Shown in pieces: positions 46,793-57,119 of a stretch of DNA of 64,000 nt. Position 1 is the stretch's first letter, and each line of letters starts with the position of its first letter. The stretch is from Cornus controversa (lineage: Eukaryota; Streptophyta; Magnoliopsida; Cornales; Cornaceae): NCBI GenBank assembly GCA_026545225.1, contig CM048848.1, positions 45,342,806-45,406,805 on the forward strand, given 5' to 3'. The notes beneath the pieces are model-generated. The model searched no databases, was not told the DNA's origin, and saw nothing but the letters and a program-made list of their open reading frames with translations. The position numbers were made by a program, and so were the translations under genes.

Positions 46793-48790
46793 TACCCTTA
46801 TTTTGTAAAGTTGTGTAGACTAATAAGTAGGAAAACTCTCTCCAATTATTTGATGGTTATAAATATCATAGATATTTTTTTGAAGCCTTAAACTTGTAAA
46901 AATATCGTAGTAGCTGTTGCTTACCTCTATTAACCTTCAAAGTGAGTCTAAGGAATGTGTCTTTTCACGAAATCAACTTTTGTCCTGAATTCAACTTACC
47001 AGCTTCATGGGTTCACTAATGTTTGTGAAAAAAATATAATGATGAAAACATTGGTATAATAGAAACTTAGAATATAATTGCACCAATTTTGCGAGAAACG
47101 AAATTTCAATGTTTATTTGCTGGAATTGCTTCAGAAAAAATTAACTACTATATGTGTGAGAAACTTGTAGTTTCCTAAAAAAATTCCCTCTCCTACTGCT
47201 TGCTACTTCTCGCTAACCAAACCGACAAAAATTTTAATTTTTTTCCATTCCTTTTCCCTTCTGCTAGTTCCCGCTTACCAAATGCAACCCAAAACTTTTC
47301 TTTTCTTGATATCCAAACTCTTAAAAAGTTTCCCTTTCATTCGCAACCGATTTTTAAACCCTCCTCAAGGTTGGGCCGCTTCTTGGGTCTCATTAAAATA
47401 TTTATTTACTTCTTTCTTTTTGGTCTTCATGTCTTTGTGTGTGTCTATCACATCTTGGATTTTGGTCTTAGTAATTTCATTTGATCCTGGGCTTTTGGCC
47501 CATTTTTTGTTGTACTTTTTTTCAATAGTTTTTCTCTTTCCTTAATAAATTTTATTTGCCAAAAAAAAAACACATTCTTACAACAAAAATCAATGATACA
47601 AATCTCAAGTTCATGAGGATAAAATTAATGAAACAACTATTTGGTTTATGAAGTTGCATATTAATAATAGCATAGAATAATTTCACCCACTCTCTCTCAT
47701 CATTTGTAGTTGTCCTAATAAACTTTGACTAATGACATGACATTTTCTCTTTAGTGCCTAGGCTAGTTAATTTGTAATTCCATATATCATTATCATCAAA
47801 TATATACTAAATATAAAATTTAATAATTACATCGACTCCAAAAGATTATTTTCCTTATATCTCTTTTTTAATTTTGATTCATCCTCTATGATTTCTATAG
47901 AAATCAATTACATATGAGAACATAAGAATCATGCTTAATAATGTGTCCTAATGGAAGTCACAATGTGTATCACTAGAACGCTTAAGAGAGTAATATTTTG
48001 ATCTAGGCCTTGCTTAGCTTGAAATTTTACCATTGTGTGTGCAATTTAATAATCATGTAACTTGTTTCTTCGAAGACATGACGATCTGAAGATAAAATTA
48101 TGACAACATTAATCAACAAATTAGCAACTAAGTTGAAGAGAGAATGATTTGAATATGATTCTTATCCACAGCCATAAGAGCTCACTAAAGTTTATGAGCA
48201 CAAGAATGAAGATGAAAAAGTATTTTTCCATCTCATTTATAATACATGTTTTAAGACTATTGAACTCGCTAACTTGCTTATTACCGACCTTATTGCAACA
48301 TAAAAATGTCAATCCATGTCTAGAAAATATTCATCAAAAATGATTCTTAGTAACATGTTTCATACCTACAAAATTCTTAATTACATGGTTATTCTTATTC
48401 ACATAGTGCAATATATCAACATTTAGTTCTTTGTTAATATGTTACAAGAGTCATTAATGAAAACTAAAAATATTTCATCTCCAATATCAACCACAAATAT
48501 AACAACCGTTATTTTTTTTACCTCTAAAGACGGTAAGATAATGTACTTTCTTTTCTTTCATAGTAAAAAGTGGGTGTAATATAAATTAGAACCCCATTGT
48601 TTGGGAGAGGGGATTTTCTATTATTAAAAAAAAAACTAAAAATGGAGACTTTTTGGTTTTTTAATATCATGAGCGGAAAGAAATGATAAAATTAGAATAA
48701 ACACAATTTACTTTCCTAAAAAAATAAAAAAAAATAGGCGATTACCAACTTAAACTGGAAGTTGTTTGTTGAGGGTATTGTGGTAACTTA
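46793..48790. other. Intergenic DNA with a possible LINE-type 3' end
   Basis: No gene recognised. At about 47,390-47,573 the sequence ends TAATAAATTTTATTTGCC followed by A10, with upstream TGGGCTTTTGGCCC, resembling the 3' tail of a plant L1-type element or other reverse-transcribed insert. This is by style only. The remainder is AT-rich. Confidence 0.3.
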
Positions 48791-48838
48791 CGCCACATAA
48801 AAGATTAGGGCTTCCTTGAGGGCATATGTTTTTTCCTC

Positions 48839-48846
48839 TATATAAA
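48839..48846 (+). promoter_or_regulatory. TATA box of the snoRNA host gene, copy 1
   Basis: CTATATAAAACCC lies about 60 bp before a short exon-like segment that ends at a splice donor (CTCAATG then GTAATG, GT at 48,906). The upstream GATTAGGGCTT resembles a telo-box, common in promoters of ribosomal-protein and snoRNA genes. Confidence 0.55.
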
Positions 48847-49137
48847 ACCCATCCACACCCAATTAACCCTGCTAGTGAAGAAACTCAAGAGCCCAGTTCT
48901 CAATGGTAATGTATCTATGCACATCTCATTTTAGGTTTATATATCTGATCTTTTGTAGCTATTGCTCATGGACTCTGTGATGTGTTCTCCTTTTTAGCTT
49001 TGTGAGGTATATTTTACTGTATTTTGGTTTTAGTTCTATAGATTTGATTTATTTTCTTCAATAGTATAATTGTTTGCTGTATTATGGTTTTAGTTCTATA
49101 GATTTGATTTATTTTCTTCAATAGTATAATTGTTACA

Positions 49138-49226
49138 GAGGCAATGATGACAGAAACTTATACCATCAAACTATGAAAGCTATAAAGCTTGTTGATGTTC
49201 CCGAAAATCATTACTCTCTGAGCCTT
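49138..49226 (+). ncRNA. C/D-box snoRNA
   Basis: C box ATGATGA (49,144-49,150) and D box CTGA (49,218-49,221) are bracketed by a short terminal stem, AGGC with GCCT. An internal TGATGTT fits a C' box. The length of about 89 nt is typical. C/D snoRNAs guide 2'-O-methylation of rRNA or snRNA; the target here was not determined. Copy 2 of the locus lacks this RNA. Confidence 0.7.
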
Positions 49227-49399
49227 TGGCTTTTTTTTTTTGTTAAATTCATTTAATAAAACGGTTTCTTGTGTAGTGTTAGTATTTGTTGTACATGTTC
49301 ATATATATATATATATATATATATATGTTTGTGTGTCTGTTGTTCTATTGCTAGTGTAGGAAATTTTGTAGTAGATGCATATAATACAATGGCTTTTAA

Positions 49400-49539
49400 G
49401 GCAACAAATTAGAGTCTCTGATGCACTTACTTGATAGTGTTTTTAGCGCTGTACGTTGCCAATAACAAAATGAAATGGAGATTCTGGCATCTGCCTCTTG
49501 ATTTCCATCAGGCTTGTGCATTCAGATGTTTCAACATTT
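49400..49539 (+). ncRNA. H/ACA-box snoRNA, copy 1
   Basis: Two hairpins: the first closes by GGCAAC with GTTGCC, the second by CATCTG with CAGATG. Between them is a hinge containing ATAACA (H box, ANANNA), and ACA stands three nucleotides before the predicted 3' end. The length of 140 nt is typical. H/ACA RNAs guide pseudouridylation; the target is not known. A second copy lies at 51,945-52,084. Confidence 0.75.
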
Positions 49540-49700
49540 TATTTTTATTCTCTTTTTTTATACTTGTTTTAGTTATGATTAAATTTTGTTATTTTCTTTT
49601 TTTAAACTTGTTTTAGTTGTGATTAAATTTTTGTTATTCTCTATTTAAAATGGATGATGAAAAATTGGAAAGAAAAATAAAATAGGAGGAATGGAAAAGA

Positions 49701-50886
49701 TGTACCTAGAATGAGCACTCATTTAGTTGTGGTTCAATAGGAATGAAATAGGTAGGGGAAGGTTAAGGAGGTTTGCTATTTAGGGAGTAGTTATTGGCTA
49801 CCCTGGGGATTCTGTGTGTGTGGGAGCCCCATGAGTAGAAATTCTTTGTTTCACATTATTTACTATGATAATAGTAAATAAAATTATACTATTTGTGGGA
49901 TTCCACCATACACGGAATTTCCAAGGTAAATAATAATTTTCCCTTGTTAGGTTCGATGTTGTGATGTCTAGACACTTCTGTTGTGAGGTTTGCTTGCGAT
50001 TAGCTGTGTTTGGCATGAAATACACCCTTGCTTTTAAATAGACCTTGCTTTTGGAAATTTCATACTTAGTGCCATTGTAAAAATCTTTTAATTGTTTTTT
50101 ATTGTTATTTTTTTGTGCCAAATTTACACTGTCATTGACTACAAATTTTTTAGAAGTGAGTGTATATTTAAATTCATGACAACACATAGGCAATCACAAC
50201 CTTTATTTAATTAATGACAACACCTGATTAGCTTTCTATCCATCACAATCTATCCACAATCGCACTAGCAAACCTCTGGAGTAAAATTGGGATCTTTGCA
50301 CAACTGAGATCATTTCACAAAAATAACTATTCTTAGTTATTGCCTAATTGTAGATACCAAGGGCAGTAACTGAGAGGTGGAGAGGTGAGTGTTCGAATTC
50401 CCATAAGAAAACAAATAAAATATTTAAGTAGATGAAAAGTTAGATTATATTTTGAGTTAACTTTGGTTAATAATTACAAGTTAGGTTGCCTTGACCAAAA
50501 TTCTATTTAGGTTGGAATTTCCAAAATTCTGTTGAGGTTGGAATTTCAAACCTAATCCTTACTTGTGTTTAAATAATGCGGTCCAAGTTCATGAATAAGA
50601 GAGGTTTGGTCTGTGTTCTTTCTCACATGTCAAACTCCTAAATTTCAATGGTGGACTCTTATTACCCTCACAATATGGTTTTGGTATAAAGAATACATTA
50701 TACTAAGTACAAATTTTAAGTAATTTCTTTTTAATGAAGAAAAAAATAATAGTATTCAAGTATTTGAAAAGTTAGGTTGGATTTTTAGTTAACTTTGGTT
50801 AATAATTGTATATATCAATCAGTACAACTAAATTACACATATTACTAGAACATAACTATTATTGTAAAAGAGCTAGATTATCACCT
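49701..50886. other. Intergenic DNA, no gene recognised
   Basis: AT-rich, no coding region supported. A box-B-like GTGTTCGAATTCCCATAAG at about 50,390 hints at a SINE relic but no other SINE part is clear. Confidence 0.35.
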
Positions 50887-51111
50887 ACTTGAATTAATCA
50901 CTTGTTATGCTAATTGCTTTCTTTCAATTCTCCTCCCTCTTCAATTCTTCTCTCCTCTTTGCCCTTGTTTGAAGACAAGGAATGTCTATCATTAGTGTTT
51001 CATAATATTGTGTTTAACCTAGGGCAAGGAAGAGAGGTGAATTGAAGAGAAAGAGGGAGGATTAAAGTGAGACAATTAATTTAGCAAGTTGGTAATTAAT
51101 CATTTTCAAGT
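50887..51111. mobile_element. MITE-like imperfect palindrome, about 225 bp
   Basis: The left arm (ACTTGAATTAATCACTTG, then CTCCTCCCTCTTCAATTC) pairs with the right arm read inward (CTTGAAAATGATTAATTACC, then CCTCCCTCTTTCTCTTCAAT). No coding capacity. It lies between the two snoRNA loci. Confidence 0.5.
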
Positions 51112-51289
51112 ATGTGTGGTCTAGAAAAATATTTGTCTCCTACTCATATCTGGTAAGTGATAAGTAGAAAGTTTAGCGGTTTAGGACTTGAATGGAAAAT
51201 AATTTTAAAAGTAGGATTTCTTGGTCTTGTGAAAAAATTATAGAACTTATTTTTCTTTTACAAGGAAAAGTAGGACTTATTGGTAATTT

Positions 51290-52225
51290 TTTTTAAAAGG
51301 ATTAGGGCTTCTTAGAGGGCATCTTTTTTTTCATTTTTATAATATCCATCTACCGCCAGTCAATCCTGGTGGTAAGTAAACTCGAGAGACCAGTCTGCAA
51401 AGGTAATGCCTCTATGCACATCCCATTTCTGCATATTCTTTTTAGAATACAACATTTTAGTTGTATATATTTGATCTGCTGTAGCTATTGCTCATGGCCT
51501 CTTATATGTGAAAAAAAGACCATATTTTTTCAGATCTCATTAAGCCTCTTTGATGTGTTCTCTTCTTTAGCTTTGTGAGACATACTTTTGTTGTATTGTG
51601 GTTTTAATTCTATAGATTTTATTTTCATTTTCTTCCATAGTGTAATTATTTTCTGAGTATTTTTTTTTTAAATTCTTTTTGTTGAAGGATTTATATATTT
51701 ATGTTATACACTCTCTAACAGCTTAAGTTTTTAGAGTAGATGGTTGTTAACATGGTATCAGAAGCAATAATTAAAATTGAAACACGTGTTATTTATATAT
51801 TTAAGTTACATCTAAGCTTTTAGAGTAGATGGTTGTTAACACTCTCTTGTGAAGTTTTTGTATTTGTTATATATATGCACATTTGTCATTATATTGTTAC
51901 AATGTAGGGAATTTTATAGTAAATGGATATTTGATGGCTTTTAAGGCAACAAATTAGAGTCTCTGATGCACTTACTTGATAGTGTTTTTAGCGCTGTACG
52001 TTGCCAAAAACAAAATGAAACGGAGATTTTGGCATTTGCCTCTTGATTCCCACCAGGCATGTGCATTCAGATGTTTCAACATTTTATTTTCACACTCTCT
52101 CTTGGTCTCTCTTTTTTTTTTTAAAGTCAAACATCAATACTTGTTTTAGTTGTTATCAACTCTTTTTTATGCTTTGTTTAGTATGGATGATGGAAATTTG
52201 AAAGAAAGGTAAAGTGAGAGGAATG
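51290..52225 (+). other. snoRNA host gene, copy 2
   Basis: Duplicate of 48,790-49,700, about 2.55 kb downstream in the same orientation. The donor GTAATG follows 51,402, but the preceding ATG has become AAAG and the TATA region is degenerate. The C/D-box RNA is gone; the H/ACA RNA is retained. Confidence 0.55.
51945..52084 (+). ncRNA. H/ACA-box snoRNA, copy 2
   Basis: Same architecture as 49,400-49,539: GGCAAC/GTTGCC stem, hinge with AAAACA, second stem CATTTG/CAGATG and ACA at 52,079-52,081. A C-to-T change in the second stem leaves a G-U pair, so the fold is kept. About nine differences from copy 1 by eye. Confidence 0.72.
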
Positions 52226-52586
52226 AAAAACGTGTTTTACTCATTTGATTTTGGGATCCATCATTGTACAGAACTTATGTTGTTGAACGAAATTGGGATC
52301 CATCATTGTACAGAACCTATGTTGTACATCAGTCAATGACCCGGATTGTTTCACATAAAAAAAATTTTAAGTCTCAATTTTAGTCTAATGAGTCCTGCTA
52401 TCCTGCTATTCATGCGAAGTTGTGGTGGAGCTGCCGACGAGACAATGAGTCCTTGTGTGCCAGGTTCTAGGTTCTTGTGTCTTGTCGTCACCTCCCCACT
52501 CGTCAAGAAAGACATTTTCCTAACCTAATGTTATTACTTAATAATATTTCAGTAGATATAAAGGTGGGTTAGATTTCATGATCTAC

Positions 52587-53785
52587 TCCTCCACATTGGG
52601 GTATCCATCTGCTAATGCTCGCCGCTTGAATGGCGGGCACCCTCCCGATTGGAGGAGCCCGAATCCTCGCAGAATAAAACAAGGATTGCGCTGGGCAACT
52701 AATGTTGCCTAACGGCTGTTACTGATTTGTGCATTTGCACATGCAGTTTTTTTTCGTAGAATCTCTCTCTACACCACACTTCTCTCTCAATAGTAGAGGG
52801 ACTTTCTCTCTCTCTTGGCTCTCTTGTTTCTCTCCCCCAACTAAACCAAGGTATGCTTTTCTTCTTACATTTCTTCTCATAATACCATACTTTGTGCAAA
52901 AGTTTAACTCTCTTTGTTACATATTGTTTCCATTGTATTTTTTAACATGAAATAAAACGATTAAAGCTTCATTTCCATCTTTATGTGTTGACATAACATA
53001 AAACGATTATACTTGTATATGTAGTCTATTTTTAAAAAAAATTGTTTGATGCATATTAGAAGTTCGTGATTTAAATGTGCTAGGATTTTCTTTAACCAAT
53101 TAGATATAAATGTGATGAATTATTCATCTTTTACAACGAAAATGTAAAGATACTTGTCAATGGTAGAGCCACATTGAGTCCAGTGTGGGCTACTGTTTCC
53201 ACTAGACTTTTCAGTTATTATTATTTTCTATGCAAAATTCTTTATAATTATAATTGCAACCCCTCATGATAGCCTAAAAATTTAATAAATTTCTTAAGAG
53301 CAAATTCCAAAATTCAAAAAGTCCCTTCCTTTTCTAACTCACTAGAGTGTCTAACAAGTTTTTCACAATTCTTAAAAGACTCCTTGTCTTTTCTACACTG
53401 TCCCATAAAATTTTTAAGTTTGAAAATTTAGAAAACACCCCGGCTTTGCTATTTAATTAATTCTAGTTATATTGTGGGATAGCAAACCACCATGCTTGCT
53501 CGTGGGATCGATGGGAAAATGCAATTGTGGAAATAGATAAAGAATGGCAATTTATTTATTTTTATTTGAGAGAGAACTGTTGATAGAGATGGGAGACTAG
53601 TGTGAGATTCTTCGGAAAAAGCTGATCTGCATGTATGCATGCAGATCAACAAGTGGTCTTTGGCAACATTAGTTTTGTGCTGGGCGCTTATTATTTTGTG
53701 GGAATCTGCGCTCCTACGCGTGTGTTGCTATCCATCGCTTGATTGAGTAGCGGACACCAGTGAATGGGTTCACCGATGTAGAGGA
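52587..53785. mobile_element. TIR element of about 1.2 kb with diverged 120-bp ends
   Basis: The left end (TCCTCCACATTGGGG, then CGCCGCTTGAA, then CTGGGCAACTAATGTTGCC) and the reverse complement of the right end (TCCTCTACATCGGTG, then CAATCAAGCGATGG, then ACAAAACTAATGTTGCC) align over about 120 bp with gaps. The centre includes a CT-rich tract followed by a splice-donor-like AAGGTATGC near 52,849. No target duplication or transposase was found. Confidence 0.5.
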
Positions 53786-54814
53786 ATTGGTTTCTAGAAT
53801 TCAAATTAACTTTGGTTAATCATTGCCATTTAGGTTGCAATTGCTCAACACCTTAACCAAAGTTCAATTTAGGTTGGAAAACCGTTACCTGTGTTTAAAT
53901 TATGTTGTCCATATTTGTAAAGAAAAGGGGTTTGGTTTGGTTTTGCTTCACAAGTGCACCTCTAATTTTCGTAATCACAATATATTTTTGCTATTGTGTA
54001 ACAGTCCACTCCATAAGTACAAATTGTAAGTAATATTGAAGCTAGGCGTCTTGTATGTAGAAATTGTTATGGTTATCTTTGTAAATATGTTGTTTTGTAA
54101 AGAAAGAGTTAATTTAAGTTTTCCCAGATTAGAAAAAAAGAAAATTGAAAGCAATTGTTCAACCAGTGACCTTAATGAATTCTTCTGATTCCAGTATTTG
54201 TATTGGCTTAATAAATTATTTTAGTGGCTCACTTTTAGCACCCAACTAATTGTTTGTATTGAAGTAGAATTTCATTTTTAATTTGAATGTGTCATATTGG
54301 TGATAATTATTATTATTTTTAATATAGTATTGTCTCAATAGAGAAATCAGATTTTACCATCTAGCAAACAAGCAACATTGCCACCTTCCTCCACCACCAC
54401 CACCACTTCCACAAGAGTTTCCATTCTTCTTCGGAGTTGGGTTAATACTTGAATTTGGCCTTTACAAAAGGTTGGATATGATACTTTCCACTTTCCAGCC
54501 ATCCAAAAATGTCCTTTGATGTCCCCTAGTTTATTGAAGTGAAGGGAGGTCATTGCTCGGCTATTTTAATTATTTTTCATATATACTAAGCCTCTAGTAT
54601 TATGAAAAACATTTTATCTTTCAATTAATAAGATTTTTGAATTTTTTTGAATTTGCTTGCTTATTCCTTTGGATGATTTTTGCCTTTGCTGATATATTTT
54701 TGTAAGTTGTGGAAGAATTTGCATCAAGTTGTTTTAAGTATAACAAACTATTGAATTGCTTAGGCAACTTCCTCCTATCTACTATATTCTGACTTACCAA
54801 TGAAACCACCAATG
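53786..54814. other. Intergenic DNA, no gene recognised
   Basis: 53,800-53,990 resembles 50,450-50,640 (TTAACTTTGGTTAATAAT-type phrases, AGGTTGGAA, GTGTTTAAAT), indicating a diverged dispersed repeat. Nothing coding is supported. Confidence 0.4.
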
Positions 54815-54822
54815 AACCCGGT

Positions 54823-55405
54823 TAGGGATGGCAATTTGCCCCGCCCCGTTGGGTACCCGCCCCGCTCCGCCCCGTTTAAAACCCGTTTACGGAACCGTTT
54901 AAGGAAACGGGGTGGAGATGGGGTTAGAGAAAATAACCCGCGTTTAAACGGGGCGGGGACGGGAGTAAGACCCTACCCCGATGGGTACCCGCCCCGTTTA
55001 AGTATATATATATTTATACTTTTATATATATAATATATAGAGAAAATATTAATAATGTATAAAGAAAATATTAATATTATATATATCATACAACTATACA
55101 AGTTTATTATATATGACTCAATATTATCCATTGTGTTGCAAGTTCCTAAATGTATGTTTTTGGTGTATATGTATCAAAATATCATATTTATTACTATAAA
55201 AAATTTTGCATTAAAAAAAAAATGTATAAACGGGGCGGGGTGAGGTAAGTTAAACGGTTATGGGAATGGGGAAGTCAAAACCCGCCCCGCCCCGCCCTGC
55301 CCCGTTTATATACGGTTGCGGGGCGAGGACGGGGTGGGGAAAGTTAAACGGTTTCGGTTATGGGAAAGGCAAAACCCGCCCCGCCCCGCCCCGTTGCCAT
55401 CCCTA
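54823..55405. mobile_element. Non-autonomous hAT element, 583 bp
   Basis: It begins TAGGGATGGCAA and ends with its exact inverse, TTGCCATCCCTA. It is flanked by the perfect 8-bp duplication AACCCGGT (54,815-54,822 and 55,406-55,413), the hAT hallmark. The arms are very GC-rich, with repeated CCCCGCC and GGGGCGGGG blocks, while the core at about 55,000-55,225 is AT-rich. There is no transposase. Confidence 0.92.
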
Positions 55406-55419
55406 AACCCGGTGCGATC

Positions 55420-55935
55420 CTAATTTCACTCAAGATTACCTATTTACTATGATTAAGAGTAGAAAAGTAATCTATAGGTTGGTTTGGGAGAGATTGGGAG
55501 GGGATGCTATTTTTGGTCAGACTGCGTATCTTCCCTGCTCCTATCGAATTAGGTGACGTAAGCCCTTGGTCGCCGAACAGTTCGTAGTTCGTCGCTCTGT
55601 CGGGTGTGTACGAGTGTATGACTTTCTCGCTCAGTGACTTTACCGCTCGTATTGGGTCTTAATGGTTAGTCCTAGGCCCGGTTGCTCTCTTTTCTTTACT
55701 TACGATGATTTGAAAGACTAAAAGAACTGCTATTATCAGTTGGTTAGGCTGACTTGTGGTTAACGGACCACTCGATGTTAGCAGCCATGTATCATCGCTG
55801 GATAGTTTTGACACGTCCAGACTCCTTGGCTGCCCCGTGGTCCGTGAGGTCGGGCCCTAATATATGCCGGGGCTAAGCTACCAAATACCTAAGATCTACC
55901 ACATCAGGCTACCTGCCTATAGGGGGTGAATTTTT
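55420..55935. other. GC-richer segment of unknown origin
   Basis: Visibly richer in G and C than its surroundings from about 55,540, with no homopolymer or microsatellite. It ends abruptly at GGGGGTGAATTTTTAATTAC. No ORF or tRNA is recognised. The composition would suit an organelle-DNA insertion, but I cannot match it to any organelle gene. Confidence 0.35.
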
Positions 55936-56189
55936 AATTACAGATTGTTTTCTATATTTTGTAGTATTTGAGTTATTAACTTGTTATAGGGTAGTGTTTT
56001 GTTGCGTTAAGCATGATATTTTTGTATTAAAACATTTATTGCAATTGTCATGTTGCTTTTGGTACGCGAAAATGGAATGGAATGGATCTGAGAACGGAAT
56101 GTAATGGAATGATGAGGTAGGAATGAAATAAATTTTAAATCAAATTGTCTAAAATCTCTCTTAGTGAAAATAAAATAGACTAACAAAGG

Positions 56190-56380
56190 TGTGGTGTTGA
56201 TGTGGTGTTGGTGGCAGTGTTGTGTTGGGGGTAATGGTGGAGGTGGTGGTGTGGTGTGGCGTAGCATGGCAATGTGGAGGTGGTGTGGTGGCGGTGGAGG
56301 AAGGTAGAGATGGTGGAGGTAGTGGTAGCGGTGGTAGTGGAATAGAATAGAATGGAATGTTGGTAGTGTCAGTGGTGGAA
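56190..56380 (+). repeat. GGT-rich low-complexity tract
   Basis: Irregular runs of GTGGTG, GGAGGTGG and GGTAGTGG, followed by GGAATGGAATG-type sequence. The ORF seen through it on the other strand is a composition artefact. Confidence 0.8.
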
Positions 56381-56447
56381 GTAAACTTGAGATATATATG
56401 ATCTAACGGCAACAAATAGAATTTTTCTAATGAATGCACAAGAAATA

Positions 56448-56493
<46 letters not shown>

Positions 56494-56711
56494 TTTTACA
56501 GCATTATGCGTCAAGTACAAAAACTACAATTCAGTCATTTCCCGTCCTTCACTTTTTGATGCATTTAATGAAGTGTATTTCATTTTGCAACACTCTCCCT
56601 TGAGGTTCATGATACTAGACTACAATAAGAATATGCCTTGTTAAAACTTTGCTAAGAAAGATCTAGTGGGACAAAAAACTAGTAAAATAAAAAGTGTAAT
56701 ACTCTTGTCTA

Positions 56712-56830
56712 TTTGAAAATTGTATTGCATGTGTTAGAACTGTCTTATTAAAATTTGAAAATTGTATTGCATGTGTTAGAATTGTCTTATTAGAATCTGA
56801 AAATTGTCTTTCATGTCTTTTAATGTTGTA
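56712..56830 (+). repeat. 43-bp tandem repeat, about 2.5 copies
   Basis: GAAAATTGTATTGCATGTGT and the following TTAGAAYTGTCTTATTARAA recur at 56,712 and 56,754, with a partial third copy from 56,797. Confidence 0.8.
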
Positions 56831-56989
56831 CACGAAGGTTTCGTAGTAAAGTTTTAACGATATATATTCTTAGTGTAATGTAGTGTAGGTATGGTGGACC
56901 CTAAGGGGAGTGTTGTAAATGAGATTCACTCATTAAATGCATTTCAAAACTATGTCAATTCATTGTGTATTGTGATGGAATTGTTTGTA

Positions 56990-57107
56990 ATTGGTGTGCT
57001 AAGTGGTGAAACTCTAATTAGAAGGGTGAAACATACGGAAAAGTGAGTAATGACTAGATAAACATAATTGGTGTGTTAAGTGGTGAAACTCTAATTGGAA
57101 GGGTGAT
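56990..57107 (+). repeat. 77-bp direct repeat
   Basis: ATTGGTGTGYTAAGTGGTGA and ACTCTAATTRGAAGGGTGA occur at 56,990-57,031 and 57,067-57,107. Confidence 0.8.
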
Positions 57108-57119
57108 AAAAATACAGAA

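Larger units (their letters stand above)
48850..49700 (+). other. snoRNA host gene, copy 1 (probably intron-encoded snoRNAs)
   Basis: A short first exon (about 48,870-48,905) is followed by a donor and an intron-like T-rich stretch that contains a C/D-box and an H/ACA-box snoRNA. The locus is duplicated at 51,290-52,225: the region before the donor, the sequence after it (CTATGCACATC, TGTAGCTATTGCTCATGG) and the H/ACA block are all shared. The ATG at 48,903-48,905 before the donor is not kept in copy 2, so the host transcript may be non-coding, or copy 2 may be a broken duplicate. A 60-bp stretch ending TTCAATAGTATAATTGTT is itself tandemly repeated (49,020-49,134). Downstream exons are not identified. 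Confidence 0.55.

Noticed and set aside
47200-47545. Two overlapping ORFs of 87-94 codons
   Set aside because: T- and C-rich sequence with no splice sites or recognisable domain; more consistent with a LINE-like tail or UTR-type sequence.
54800-55033. Pro- and Arg-rich ORF
   Set aside because: It reads through the GC-rich arm of the hAT element and crosses its border, so it is not a gene.
56007-56520. Overlapping His- and Pro-rich ORFs on the minus strand
   Set aside because: They are low-complexity translation of the GGT-rich and (AT)n tracts.
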